Assembly (NCBI GenBank): GCA_027021095.1
Contig: JALUUZ010000243.1
Span: 1-11,380 of the forward strand
Reading direction: 5' to 3'
From: Gammaproteobacteria bacterium
GTDB lineage: Bacteria; Pseudomonadota; Gammaproteobacteria; SZUA-21
Length of the DNA: 11,380 bases
Below are positions 1 through 8,147 of this stretch, in pieces. The notes beneath the pieces are model-generated. The model ran no database searches. It saw only the letters and a list, made by a program, of their open reading frames with translations, and was not told the DNA's origin. Numbering within the stretch: position 1 is the stretch's first letter; each line of letters starts with the position of its first letter. Made by a program: the position numbers and the translations under genes.

Positions 1-2720
1 GCCAGATCCCGGCCATAGCAGTTGGAACAGACCCCATACCGGCTTTCACAGGAAATCGGCGACCTGACATGGATGGTATCGACACCTAAGCCGTCGAGTC
101 TTTCGACCCAGTTTTCATCGAGCAGCGTATTGCGCGGGATCAGTACTTCGTCGCTGCGCGCGCCAGAGCCCATGACGTCACGTGCCACCACGCGCCCGAG
201 CACCCGGTCGGCCAGTGTTTCGATCGTATCACCGCCTTCGATAATGGCACGCATTTCGATACCCTGCTCAGTCCCGCAATCATGTTCGGTCACGACCAGG
301 TCCTGCGCCACATCGACGAGCCGGCGTGTCAGGTAACCCGAGTTTGCGGTCTTCAGTGCGGTATCCGCCAGTCCCTTACGCGCACCATGCGTCGAAATAA
401 AGTAGTGGTTGACGTTCAAGCCCTCACGGAAGTTCGCGGTGATCGGCGTTTCGATGATCGAACCGTCCGGCTTGGCCATCAACCCACGCATGCCGGCAAG
501 CTGACGGATCTGCGCCGCGCTGCCCCGCGCCCCGGAATCGGCCATCATGTGGATCGAGTTGAACGACGGCTGTTTTACCTCGTTACCATCGGCATCGATC
601 ACCGTCTCGGTCGCCAGCTTCTCCATCATCGCCTTGGCGACCTGGTCATTGGTGCGCGACCAGATATCGATGACCTTGTTGTAGCGCTCGCCACGGGTCA
701 CCAGGCCGTTCTGGTACTGTGCTTCGATATTCCTGACTTCCTCCTCGGCCGCAGCCAGGATTTCCGCCTTGCTTTCCGGAATCACCATGTCGTCGACTCC
801 AAACGACACGCCGGCGTAGGTCGAATAACGAAACCCGGTATACATCAGCTGGTCGGCAAAGATCACGGTCGCCTTCAACCCGAGCTTGCGGTAACAGACA
901 TTGATTACGTTGGAGATCGCCTTTTTGGTCATATCCCGGTTGACCAGCTCATACGGCAGGCCTTCCGGCACTATGTCATACAGCAGCGCACGGCCAACGG
1001 TCGTGTCCTTGACCTCGGTGTGGTCGACCAGTTCACCGTTTTCGTCCGGCAGCGTCTCGGTCACACGCACCTTGACCATCGCATGCAGATCGACGACTTT
1101 GTTTTCCATCGCCCGGTAGACTTCCTTGGTGTCGGCAAACACCATGCCTTCACCCTTGGCATTGATACGCTGCCGGGTCATGTAATAGAGGCCAAGCACC
1201 ACGTCCTGTGACGGAACGATGATCGGGTCGCCGCTGGCCGGCGACAGAATATTATTGGTCGACATCATCAACGCACGTGCCTCGAGCTGCGCCTCGATCG
1301 ACAACGGCACATGCACTGCCATCTGGTCACCATCGAAGTCCGCGTTGAACGCGGTACAGACCAGTGGATGCAACTGAATCGCCTTGCCTTCGATCAATAC
1401 CGGCTCGAACGCCTGGATCCCCAGCCGGTGCAGCGTCGGCGCACGATTGAGCATCACCGGGTGTTCGCGAATCACTTCTTCGAGAAAGTCCCAGACCTCG
1501 CTGCCCTCACGCTCCACCTGCTTCTTTGCAGCCTTGATCGCCGTTGCCATGCCGCTCAAGGTCAGCTTGCTGAATATAAACGGCTTGAACAGCTCCAGTG
1601 CCATTTTCTTCGGCAGGCCGCACTGGTGCAGTTTCAATGTCGGCCCGACCACGATCACCGAACGGCCCGAATAATCGACACGCTTACCCAGCAGATTCTG
1701 GCGAAAGCGCCCCTGCTTGCCCTTGATCATGTCCGCCAGCGACTTGAGCGGCCGCTTGTTGCTGCCAGTGATTGCACGCCCGCGGCGGCCGTTGTCCAGC
1801 AGCGCATCGACAGACTCCTGCAACATGCGTTTTTCATTGCGCACGATGATGTCCGGCGCGTTCAACTCCAAAAGCCGCTTCAGGCGGTTGTTACGGTTGA
1901 TCACCCGGCGGTACAGGTCATTGAGATCCGATGTCGCAAAACGTCCACCATCCAGCGGCACCAGCGGACGCAGGTCCGGCGGCAGCACAGGCAGTACCGT
2001 CATCACCATCCATTCCGGTTGATTCCCGGAACTGATAAACGACTCGACCAGTTTCAAACGCTTGGTCAAGCGCTTCAGCTTGGTCTCGGAATTGGTCGCG
2101 GCGATTTCCCCACGCAGTGTTTCGGACTCATGCTTCAGATCCAGCTGCATCAACAGCTCGTAGACCGCCTCGGCACCCATTTTAGCTTCGAAATCGTCAC
2201 CATACTGCTCGACCGCTTCCAGGTACATCTCGTCCGACAGCAACTGGCCGCGCTCGAATTCATCGATCATGCCGGGATTGGTCACCACGTAGGCCTCGAA
2301 ATACAGCACGCGTTCGATGTCGCGCAGCGTCATATCCAGTAACAGGCCGATCCGTGAAGGCAGCGATTTCAGGTACCAGATATGTGCCACCGGGCTGGCC
2401 AGCTCGATATGCCCCATGCGTTCGCGCCGGACCTTGCTCAAGGTGACTTCGACCCCGCATTTCTCACACACCACGCCGCGGTGCTTGAGACGTTTGTACT
2501 TGCCGCACAGGCATTCATAGTCCTTGACCGGCCCGAAGATCTTGGCACAGAACAGGCCATCACGTTCCGGTTTGAACGTACGGTAATTGATCGTCTCTGG
2601 TTTTTTGACCTCGCCATGCGACCAAGAACGAATCATGTCCGGCGACGTCAACCCGATGTGAATCGTGTCGAAATCCTCTGCGTGACCCTGTGCCTTGAAA
2701 AGATTCAGTAATTCTTTCAT
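1..2720 (-). CDS. rpoC: RNA polymerase beta' subunit, 3' end cut off by window
   Basis: Largest subunit of RNA polymerase; with RpoB it forms the active-site cleft. I read the frame from ATG at 2720 (MKELLNL; GGGAG Shine-Dalgarno five bases upstream) to the window edge without a stop: 906 codons, about two thirds of the usual 1400. Visible landmarks: first zinc site C70, C72, C85, C88; switch/lid region with RVDYSGRSVIVVGP; catalytic NADFDGD with Mg-binding D461, D463, D465; MMADSGARGS and the AGMRGLMAKPDGS segment; bridge helix near residues 770-805; second zinc site C815, C891, C898, C901, ending in CYGRDL. The trigger loop lies beyond the window. Offsets against E. coli are only +1 to +3 residues, so no frameshift is present. 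It follows rpoB by 32 bases with no terminator, so the two are co-transcribed. Odd point: the bridge helix begins VNHYF where E. coli has VLQYF. Confidence 0.99.
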   Translation of the reverse strand, partial: MKELLNLFKAQGHAEDFDTIHIGLTSPDMIRSWSHGEVKKPETINYRTFKPERDGLFCAKIFGPVKDYECLCGKYKRLKHRGVVCEKCGVEVTLSKVRRERMGHIELASPVAHIWYLKSLPSRIGLLLDMTLRDIERVLYFEAYVVTNPGMIDEFERGQLLSDEMYLEAVEQYGDDFEAKMGAEAVYELLMQLDLKHESETLRGEIAATNSETKLKRLTKRLKLVESFISSGNQPEWMVMTVLPVLPPDLRPLVPLDGGRFATSDLNDLYRRVINRNNRLKRLLELNAPDIIVRNEKRMLQESVDALLDNGRRGRAITGSNKRPLKSLADMIKGKQGRFRQNLLGKRVDYSGRSVIVVGPTLKLHQCGLPKKMALELFKPFIFSKLTLSGMATAIKAAKKQVEREGSEVWDFLEEVIREHPVMLNRAPTLHRLGIQAFEPVLIEGKAIQLHPLVCTAFNADFDGDQMAVHVPLSIEAQLEARALMMSTNNILSPASGDPIIVPSQDVVLGLYYMTRQRINAKGEGMVFADTKEVYRAMENKVVDLHAMVKVRVTETLPDENGELVDHTEVKDTTVGRALLYDIVPEGLPYELVNRDMTKKAISNVINVCYRKLGLKATVIFADQLMYTGFRYSTYAGVSFGVDDMVIPESKAEILAAAEEEVRNIEAQYQNGLVTRGERYNKVIDIWSRTNDQVAKAMMEKLATETVIDADGNEVKQPSFNSIHMMADSGARGSAAQIRQLAGMRGLMAKPDGSIIETPITANFREGLNVNHYFISTHGARKGLADTALKTANSGYLTRRLVDVAQDLVVTEHDCGTEQGIEMRAIIEGGDTIETLADRVLGRVVARDVMGSGARSDEVLIPRNTLLDENWVERLDGLGVDTIHVRSPISCESRYGVCSNCYGRDL

Positions 2721-2752
2721 TTCAGCTCCCAGTTGATAAGGACGAGTAACTG

Positions 2753-5700
2753 CTAATCCTGCTCCAGCTCGATATTGATTCCCAGCGACCGGATCTCCTT
2801 GATCAGAACATTGAAGGACTCGGGCATACCCGCCTCCATACGATGATCGCCATCAACGATATTCTTGTACATCTTGGTCCGGCCATTGACATCGTCCGAC
2901 TTGACGGTCAACATCTCCTGCAAGGTATACGACGCCCCGTAGGCTTCCAACGCCCAGACTTCCATTTCCCCGAACCGCTGACCACCGAACTGCGCCTTGC
3001 CACCCAGCGGTTGCTGGGTCACCAGGCTGTAAGGCCCGGTCGAACGGGCATGCATCTTGTCGTCAACCAGGTGGTTCAGTTTCAGCATGTACATATAGCC
3101 CAAGGTGACCGGCCGTTCGAACGGCTCACCGGTACGGCCATCATACAAAGTCGCCTGGCCCGATTCCGGCAGACCGGCGAGTTTGAGCATGTTCTTGATC
3201 TCAGTCTCGTGCGCACCGTCGAAGACCGGCGTCGCCATCGGCACGCCGTCTTTGAGGTTCTCGGCCAGCTCCAGTATCTCCTCGTCACTGAACTGGTCCA
3301 GCTCTTCCTTCTTGCCGGAAGAGTTATAGATCTGGTTGAGAAACTTGCGCAGCTCCTCGGCCTTGGCCTGCTGCTGCAGCATCTCGCCGATTTTCAGTCC
3401 CAGCCCCTTGGCTGCCCAGCCGAGATGAGTTTCAAGCACCTGGCCGACATTCATCCGTGACGGCACCCCCAGCGGATTCAGCACGATGTCTGCCGGTGTC
3501 CCGTCCTTGGTGTATGGCATATCCTCGACCGGAACGATCTGCGAAATCACCCCTTTGTTGCCATGCCGGCCGGCCATCTTGTCACCCGGCTGGATACGCC
3601 GTTTGACCGCCAGGTAGACCTTGACCATTTTCAAGACACCCGGAGGCAGATCATCCCCCATCGTGATCTTTTCACGCTTCAACTCGAAACGGGCCTTAAG
3701 GTCCTCTTGCTGCTGCTTCAGCTGTTCGGCCGCCTTGGCCAGCTGGTTGTTGTAGTCCTCGTTGTGCAGCCTGATCTCGAACCATTTTTCACGCGGTAAT
3801 TCATCCAGGTAGGCCTTGGTGATCTTGGTGTTGGCACCCAGCTTGTTCGGGCCGCCATCGGCCACCTTGTTCAGCAACAAGCGCTCGACACGCTGGTAGA
3901 TGTCGTTCTCGACGATCCGGTACTGGTCGTCGAGATCATGCTTGATCTGGTCGATCTGCGCCTGTTCGATCTCGAGTGCACGCTTGTCCTTGGTCACGCC
4001 ATCACGGGTAAACACCTGCACGTCGATCACTGTGCCGTCCATACCTGAAGGCACACGCAACGAAGTATCCTTCACATCCGAAGCCTTCTCGCCAAAAATC
4101 GCGCGCAGCAGTTTTTCCTCCGGTGTCAACTGGGTTTCGCCCTTCGGCGTCACCTTGCCGACAAGAATATCGCCGGGCTTGACCTCGGCACCGATAAACA
4201 CGATGCCCGACTCATCGAGCTTGGCCAATGCCGATTCACCGACATTCGGGATATCACCGGAAATCTCCTCCGAACCAAGCTTGGTATCACGCGCGATACA
4301 GCTCAATTCTTCGATATGAATCGTCGTCAGCCGGTCTTCCTGCACCACGCGCTCCGAGATCAGGATCGAGTCTTCAAAGTTGTAACCGTTCCAAGGCATA
4401 AACGCGACCAGCAGGTTCTGCCCCAGTGCCAGTTCGCCGAGATCGGTCGAAGGACCGTCCGCCAGCACATCGCCGCGCGAAATCCGGTCACCCGGCTTGA
4501 CCAACGGGCGCTGGTTGATACAGGTGTTCTGGTTCGAACGCGTATACTTGGTCAATGTATAGATATCGACACCGGACTGGCCGACTGTCGCCTCGTCATC
4601 GTTGACACGCACCACGATACGGCTGGCATCGACGGTATCGACTACACCACCACGTTCGGCGACCACGGTCACGCCGGAATCCTCGGCCACGGTACGCTCC
4701 ATCCCGGTACCGACCAGCGGTTTCTGTGCACGCAGCGTCGGCACCGCCTGGCGCTGCATGTTCGAGCCCATCAGCGCACGGTTTGCGTCGTCGTGCTCCA
4801 GGAACGGTATCAGGCTTGCCGCCACCGACACCACCTGGCGCGGAGAGACATCCATGTACTGGACATCCTTCGGTGGATTCAAGGTAAACTCGTTGGCATG
4901 CCGGCATGACACCAACTCACCAACCAGGTTGTTCTTGCCGTCGACCTCGGCATTGGCCTGGGCGATGATATACTGACCTTCCTCGATCGCTGACAGGTAA
5001 TCGATCTCATCGGTCACTTTACCCTTGACCACCTTGCGGTACGGAGTCTCGAGAAAACCATAGTCATTGGTCCGCGCGTACACCGCCAGCGAATTGATCA
5101 GGCCGATGTTCGGGCCTTCCGGGGTCTCGATCGGACAGACACGGCCATAGTGCGTGGTATGCACGTCACGGACCTCGAAACCGGCACGCTCGCGTGTCAG
5201 CCCACCTGGCCCCAGGGCCGAGATACGGCGCTTGTGCGTCACCTCGGACAAGGGATTGTTCTGATCCATAAACTGCGACAGCTGGCTGGAACCGAAAAAC
5301 TCCTTGATGGCCGCCGCGACAGGCTTGGCATTGATCAACTCCTGCGGCATCAGGCCTTCAGACTCGGCCAGTGCCAGGCGCTCCCTGACGGCGCGCTCGA
5401 CCCTGACCAGGCCGACACGAAACACATTCTCGGTCATTTCGCCGACACAACGTACACGGCGGTTGCCCAAGTGATCGATATCGTCAGTCTGGCCGTTGCC
5501 ATTGCGGATGTCGATCAGTGTCTTGAGCACCGCGACGATATCCTCTTTATCCAGCACTCCAGGGCCAGTGTCTTCAGTACGCCCGACCCGGCGGTTGAAT
5601 TTCATTCTGCCGACCGCGGACAGGTCGTAGCGCTCTTCGTTGAAAAACAGGTTGGCGAACAGGTTGTTGGCCGCGTCCTTGGTCGGCGGCTCTCCCGGGC

Positions 5701-6826
5701 GCATCATCCGGTAGATCTCCACCACGGCCTCGAGCCGGGTGCTGGTCGGATCGATACGCAGCGTATCGGAAATAAACGGCCCATGCTCGAGATCGTTGAT
5801 ATGCAGCACGCTGATCGACTTGACCCCGGCCTCCTGCATCGCGGCAATCGACTCTTCGGTCAGCACATCATTGACCTTGACCAGCACTTCTCCGGTCTCG
5901 GTGTCGACCACGTCATGCGCAACCACCTTGCCGATCAGGTAGCTCTGTGGCAACTCCAAGGTCTTGAGTTTCGCTTTTTCCATCTGGTTGATCACGCGCT
6001 GCGTGATACGCTTGCCTTCCTCGACGATCACCTTGGATTTGACTTTGATATCCACCAGTGCCGTCTCGCCCTTGAGCCGGGACGGGACCAGTGCCATTTT
6101 CACCATGCCGTTCTTGTGAAAAGTGAAATCGATGGTTTCGAAGAACAAGCGAAGTATTTCTTCATCGGTGTATTCCAGTGCCCGTAACAGAATCGTCGCC
6201 GGCAGCTTGCGGCGGCGGTCGATGCGCACGAACACACAGTCCTTGGGATCGAACTCGAAATCCAGCCAGGAACCGCGGTACGGGATCACCCTGGCGTTGT
6301 ACAGTTTTTTACCGGAGGAGTGGGTTTTGCCCTTGTCATGGTCGAAAAACACACCAGGTGAACGGTGCAGTTGTGACACGATCACCCGCTCGGTGCCGTT
6401 GATCACGAAGGTACCGGTATTGGTCATCAACGGCATTTCGCCCATGTAGACTTCCTGCTCCTTGATGTCCTTGACGGTCTTGTTCGCGGATTCCTTGTCA
6501 TAGATGATCAGCTGCACCTTGACCCGCAAAGGGGCTGAATAGGTCAGGCCGCGCAACTGACATTCCTTGACATCGAAGGCCGGCTGTCCGAGGCGATAGC
6601 TGATGTACTTCAGTTCAGCATTGCCCGTGTAGCTGACGATCGGAAACACCGAGTTCAATGCGGCATGCAAACCGACATCCTTGCGCTTGTCCGGATCCGT
6701 ATCTTCCTGCAGATACTTCTTGTACGAATCGAGTTGAATCGCCAGCAGAAAGGGAACGCCCAAAACGCTTTTTTGCTTACCGAAATCCTTACGAATTCGC
6801 TTTTTCTCGGTAAAAGTGTATGCCAT
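2753..6826 (-). CDS. rpoB: RNA polymerase beta subunit
   Basis: Second-largest RNA polymerase subunit, 1357 aa against 1342 in E. coli. Starts at ATG 6826 (MAYTFTEKKRIRKDFGK), with GAGG nine bases upstream; stops at TAG 2753-2755. The N-terminal beta domains include SQLHRSPGVFF near 151-161. The rifampicin pocket is at about 512-538 (SSQLSQFMDQNNPL, then THKRRISAL); D521, H531 and S536 correspond to E. coli D516, H526 and S531 and are wild type, so no classic resistance change is visible. The active-site NGYNFEDS carries E818 and D819. Catalytic-region lysines K1075 and K1083 lie in VKRRIQPGDKMAGRHGNKG. The proteobacterial insertion near 940-1050 is present. The C-terminal clamp segment has GGKAQFGGQRFGEMEVWALEA. 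Position 557 is Thr (VHTTHYGR), where E. coli has Pro. It sits after a 237-base structured leader and 32 bases before rpoC. Confidence 0.99.
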   Translation of the reverse strand: MAYTFTEKKRIRKDFGKQKSVLGVPFLLAIQLDSYKKYLQEDTDPDKRKDVGLHAALNSVFPIVSYTGNAELKYISYRLGQPAFDVKECQLRGLTYSAPLRVKVQLIIYDKESANKTVKDIKEQEVYMGEMPLMTNTGTFVINGTERVIVSQLHRSPGVFFDHDKGKTHSSGKKLYNARVIPYRGSWLDFEFDPKDCVFVRIDRRRKLPATILLRALEYTDEEILRLFFETIDFTFHKNGMVKMALVPSRLKGETALVDIKVKSKVIVEEGKRITQRVINQMEKAKLKTLELPQSYLIGKVVAHDVVDTETGEVLVKVNDVLTEESIAAMQEAGVKSISVLHINDLEHGPFISDTLRIDPTSTRLEAVVEIYRMMRPGEPPTKDAANNLFANLFFNEERYDLSAVGRMKFNRRVGRTEDTGPGVLDKEDIVAVLKTLIDIRNGNGQTDDIDHLGNRRVRCVGEMTENVFRVGLVRVERAVRERLALAESEGLMPQELINAKPVAAAIKEFFGSSQLSQFMDQNNPLSEVTHKRRISALGPGGLTRERAGFEVRDVHTTHYGRVCPIETPEGPNIGLINSLAVYARTNDYGFLETPYRKVVKGKVTDEIDYLSAIEEGQYIIAQANAEVDGKNNLVGELVSCRHANEFTLNPPKDVQYMDVSPRQVVSVAASLIPFLEHDDANRALMGSNMQRQAVPTLRAQKPLVGTGMERTVAEDSGVTVVAERGGVVDTVDASRIVVRVNDDEATVGQSGVDIYTLTKYTRSNQNTCINQRPLVKPGDRISRGDVLADGPSTDLGELALGQNLLVAFMPWNGYNFEDSILISERVVQEDRLTTIHIEELSCIARDTKLGSEEISGDIPNVGESALAKLDESGIVFIGAEVKPGDILVGKVTPKGETQLTPEEKLLRAIFGEKASDVKDTSLRVPSGMDGTVIDVQVFTRDGVTKDKRALEIEQAQIDQIKHDLDDQYRIVENDIYQRVERLLLNKVADGGPNKLGANTKITKAYLDELPREKWFEIRLHNEDYNNQLAKAAEQLKQQQEDLKARFELKREKITMGDDLPPGVLKMVKVYLAVKRRIQPGDKMAGRHGNKGVISQIVPVEDMPYTKDGTPADIVLNPLGVPSRMNVGQVLETHLGWAAKGLGLKIGEMLQQQAKAEELRKFLNQIYNSSGKKEELDQFSDEEILELAENLKDGVPMATPVFDGAHETEIKNMLKLAGLPESGQATLYDGRTGEPFERPVTLGYMYMLKLNHLVDDKMHARSTGPYSLVTQQPLGGKAQFGGQRFGEMEVWALEAYGASYTLQEMLTVKSDDVNGRTKMYKNIVDGDHRMEAGMPESFNVLIKEIRSLGINIELEQD

Positions 6827-6891
6827 GTTGCAATACCTCAGCTTGTCGCACGCAATTTGTTATTGAAAAAAACTTCAAACTCATTTATAAA

Positions 6892-6923
6892 TTTACCAAG
6901 GGCATACGGCTGCCTTTGGTAAA
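6892..6923 (-). promoter_or_regulatory. RNA hairpin in rpoB leader, proximal to rpoB
   Basis: On the transcribed strand TTTACCAA pairs with TTGGTAAA (8 bp), then an A/C mismatch, then GGCA pairs with TGCC around a six-base loop. It ends 65 bases before the rpoB start. There is no run of T directly after the stem (TTTATAAATG follows), so it does not look like a terminator. In E. coli an RNase III processing site lies in the same gap; a double-stranded stem here could play that part, but this is inference from position. Confidence 0.45.
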
Positions 6924-6932
6924 AACAGGCAC

Positions 6933-6983
6933 TTCCTGTCCGGTTGTTCGCTCTGCGGACGGAATCCCCGCACAAAATTCCGT
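6933..6983 (-). promoter_or_regulatory. two overlapping, mutually exclusive RNA hairpins in rpoB leader
   Basis: Hairpin A pairs ACGGAAT (6983-6977) with ATTCCGT (6965-6959), 7 bp, loop 11. Hairpin B pairs TTCCGTCCG (6964-6956) with CGGAC-A-GGAA (6942-6933), 9 bp with one bulged A, loop 13. The segment 6964-6959 belongs to both stems, so only one can form at a time. Hairpin A is transcribed first. This arrangement is typical of leader switches, but no ligand or regulator can be read from the sequence. Confidence 0.4.
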
Positions 6984-6994
6984 ATCAATAAACA

Positions 6995-7037
6995 ACACGA
7001 CCAGGCCGGCAACATCCGCTACCAGCCTGGATCGTGT
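6995..7037 (-). terminator. attenuator-like hairpin just after rplL
   Basis: The transcript pairs ACACGA-(A/T bulge)-CCAGGC with GCCTGGTCGTGT: 12 bp with one bulged base, loop of 18. It begins 27 bases after the rplL stop. It is followed by TGTTTATTG, a T-rich but interrupted tail, so a partial rather than complete terminator is expected. E. coli has a partial terminator at the same place that lowers rpoBC transcription relative to the ribosomal protein genes; the match is by position and architecture, not by sequence. Confidence 0.55.
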
Positions 7038-7057
7038 ACTTGACTTATGACTTGACT
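7038..7057 (-). repeat. short direct repeat after rplL
   Basis: AGTCAAGT occurs twice, separated by CATA, in the 27 bases between the rplL stop and the attenuator-like hairpin. It is only 8 bp per copy and may be chance; no function is assigned. Confidence 0.5.
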
Positions 7058-7063
7058 AACAAG

Positions 7064-7441
7064 TTATTTAAGTTCGACTGATGCTCCAGCCTCTTCAAGT
7101 TGCTTCTTCATTTCTTCCGCTTCGGCCTTGGCAACCGCTTCCTTCAATGTTGCCGGTGCGCCTTCGACCATCTCCTTGGCGTCTTTCAGGCCAGCGCCTG
7201 TAATCGCGCGTACTGCCTTGATCACATTCACTTTCTTGTCACCGATTGCAGTCAGGACCACGTCGAACTCGTCCTTCTCCGCAGCCGCTTCGCCACCACC
7301 GTCAGCCGGGGCGACAACAGCTGCTGCAGGTGCTGCTGCGGTGACACCGAATTTATCCTCCATCGCCGCGATCAGGTCGACAACCTCCATCACGGTCATG
7401 TTGGAAATAGTATCAAGAATTTCTTCAGTTGAAACTGCCAT
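7064..7441 (-). CDS. rplL: 50S ribosomal protein L7/L12
   Basis: Multicopy stalk protein of the large subunit, which recruits and stimulates translational GTPases such as EF-Tu and EF-G. 125 aa, against 121 in E. coli. The N-terminal dimerisation domain that binds L10 is residues 1-33 (ILDTISNMTVMEVVDLIAAM); an Ala/Pro/Gly hinge spans about 34-55; the C-terminal factor-binding domain is 56-125, with KVNVIKAVRAITGAGLKDAK and a GAPATLKEAV segment. A GTG codon directly precedes the ATG. I chose ATG 7441 because the AGGAG site at 7453-7449 lies seven bases upstream of it and the family starts with a short M-x-x-S/T segment. It follows rplJ by 27 bases in the same transcript, and the attenuator-like hairpin follows it. 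Confidence 0.99.
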   Translation of the reverse strand: MAVSTEEILDTISNMTVMEVVDLIAAMEDKFGVTAAAPAAAVVAPADGGGEAAAEKDEFDVVLTAIGDKKVNVIKAVRAITGAGLKDAKEMVEGAPATLKEAVAKAEAEEMKKQLEEAGASVELK

Positions 7442-7448
7442 CACTGTA

Positions 7449-7453
7449 CTCCT
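7449..7453 (-). promoter_or_regulatory. ribosome binding site of rplL
   Basis: AGGAG, seven bases before ATG 7441 and four bases before the alternative GTG 7444. The spacing favours the ATG. A strong site fits the need for four to six L7/L12 copies per ribosome against one L10. Confidence 0.7.
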
Positions 7454-7468
7454 AAATATAGTTCAAAA

Positions 7469-7999
7469 TCAGGATGCTGAATCCTTTTGCTCTTTGACTG
7501 CGGCCAAGGTGCGTACAAGCTTGCCCGGCACCTCGTTGAGTGTCCGCGCCAGCTTGTCCAGCGGTGCCCGCATGACTGCCATCAACTGGCTGATCGCCTG
7601 CTCGCGATTCGGCAGGCTGGCCAGCTTTTTGATGTCTGACGCATCCAGCAGGCTCCCACCGATCGCGACCAGCCTGACGACCAGCTTGTCGTTGTCCTTG
7701 GCAAAAGCGTCGATCAAACGCGCTGCCGCACCAGGGTCTTCCTGCGAAAAAGCCAGCATCAGCGGACCGGTCAGCTGCGCGGACATGCACTCGAATTCCG
7801 TACCTTCGACCGCACGTCTTGCGAGGGTGTTCTTGACCACCCGCAGATAGACACCTTCATTACGCGCCTTGGCACGCAGGTCGGTGAGCTGGTCCACTGT
7901 CAGGCCCCGGTATTCGGCGGCAATCGCCGAATGAGCACTGGTTGCGACCTGCGCAACTTCAGCAACCACTTGTTTTTTCTGTTCCAGAGTTAAACTCAT
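7469..7999 (-). CDS. rplJ: 50S ribosomal protein L10
   Basis: Base of the ribosomal stalk: its N-terminal half binds 23S rRNA next to L11 and its C-terminal helix carries the L7/L12 dimers. 176 aa, against 165 in E. coli. Start is ATG 7999 (MSLTLEQKK), fixed by a full AGGAGG four bases upstream; an in-frame ATG seven codons earlier lies upstream of this site and is not used. Recognisable pieces: RGLTVDQLTDLR (31-42), YLRVVKNTLARRAVEG (51-66), GPLMLAF, DPGAAARL, and the C-terminal GKLVRTLAAVKEQ (159-171). The extra length comes mainly from a stretch of about ten residues near 145-158 before GKLVRTL. In E. coli the L10-L7/L12 complex represses its own mRNA through the leader; the 260-base structured gap upstream suggests the same here. 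Confidence 0.98.
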   Translation of the reverse strand: MSLTLEQKKQVVAEVAQVATSAHSAIAAEYRGLTVDQLTDLRAKARNEGVYLRVVKNTLARRAVEGTEFECMSAQLTGPLMLAFSQEDPGAAARLIDAFAKDNDKLVVRLVAIGGSLLDASDIKKLASLPNREQAISQLMAVMRAPLDKLARTLNEVPGKLVRTLAAVKEQKDSAS

Positions 8000-8003
8000 A
8001 ATG

Positions 8004-8009
8004 CCTCCT
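8004..8009 (-). promoter_or_regulatory. ribosome binding site of rplJ
   Basis: AGGAGG, a perfect Shine-Dalgarno sequence, four bases before ATG 7999. It excludes the in-frame ATG at 8020, which would place this site inside the coding region and lacks homology to L10. Confidence 0.85.
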
Positions 8010-8140
8010 AGAAACAGCATGCCTCAGAGCGCTGTAAGCACTCCACCCATCTAAACGACAAGCCTTAAGGCAGTGCTGCAGAAGACCGCATACAGCGTGG
8101 TCTTGCTCATACCTTTCAGGACTGGCCGTCTGCGCAGGCT
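8010..8140 (-). promoter_or_regulatory. candidate L10 leader (autoregulatory mRNA region)
   Basis: Untranslated RNA between rplA and rplJ. Visible stems: AAGAC-CA-CGC / GCG-GTCTT (8104-8082), with a two-base bulge, and GAGTGC / GCGCTC (8043-8027), with a five-base loop and one G-T pair, lying 18 bases before the rplJ Shine-Dalgarno site. Known biology: in E. coli and other bacteria the L10-L7/L12 complex binds a bulged or kinked stem in this leader and blocks translation. The location fits; I could not confirm the exact binding motif by eye. I found no convincing promoter in the 260-base gap. Confidence 0.45.
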
Positions 8141-8147
8141 GGTTTAA

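Noticed and set aside
282..2342. Long plus-strand open frames (309 and 343 codons) opposite rpoC
   Set aside because: They lie antisense to a fully verified rpoC frame, resemble no family I know, are rich in His/Arg/Gln as expected from reversed codons, and lack ribosome binding sites.
1..2720. Suspected broken rpoC, since no long minus-strand frame closes here
   Set aside because: Reading all triplets from ATG 2720 to the edge gave no stop, and zinc and catalytic residues keep their spacing; the gene simply runs out of the window.
5150..6187. 345-codon plus-strand open frame opposite rpoB
   Set aside because: Antisense shadow of a conserved part of RpoB; composition is that of reverse-complement codons and there is no start context.
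6882..6891. TATAAA-like -10 element upstream of rpoB
   Set aside because: No -35 hexamer at 16 to 18 bases and no extended -10; the A/T content is explained by the base of the adjacent hairpin.
8000..8020. Earlier ATG (8020) as the rplJ start, adding MLFLGGI
   Set aside because: The AGGAGG site lies downstream of that ATG and the added residues match no L10 N-terminus; ATG 7999 is the start.
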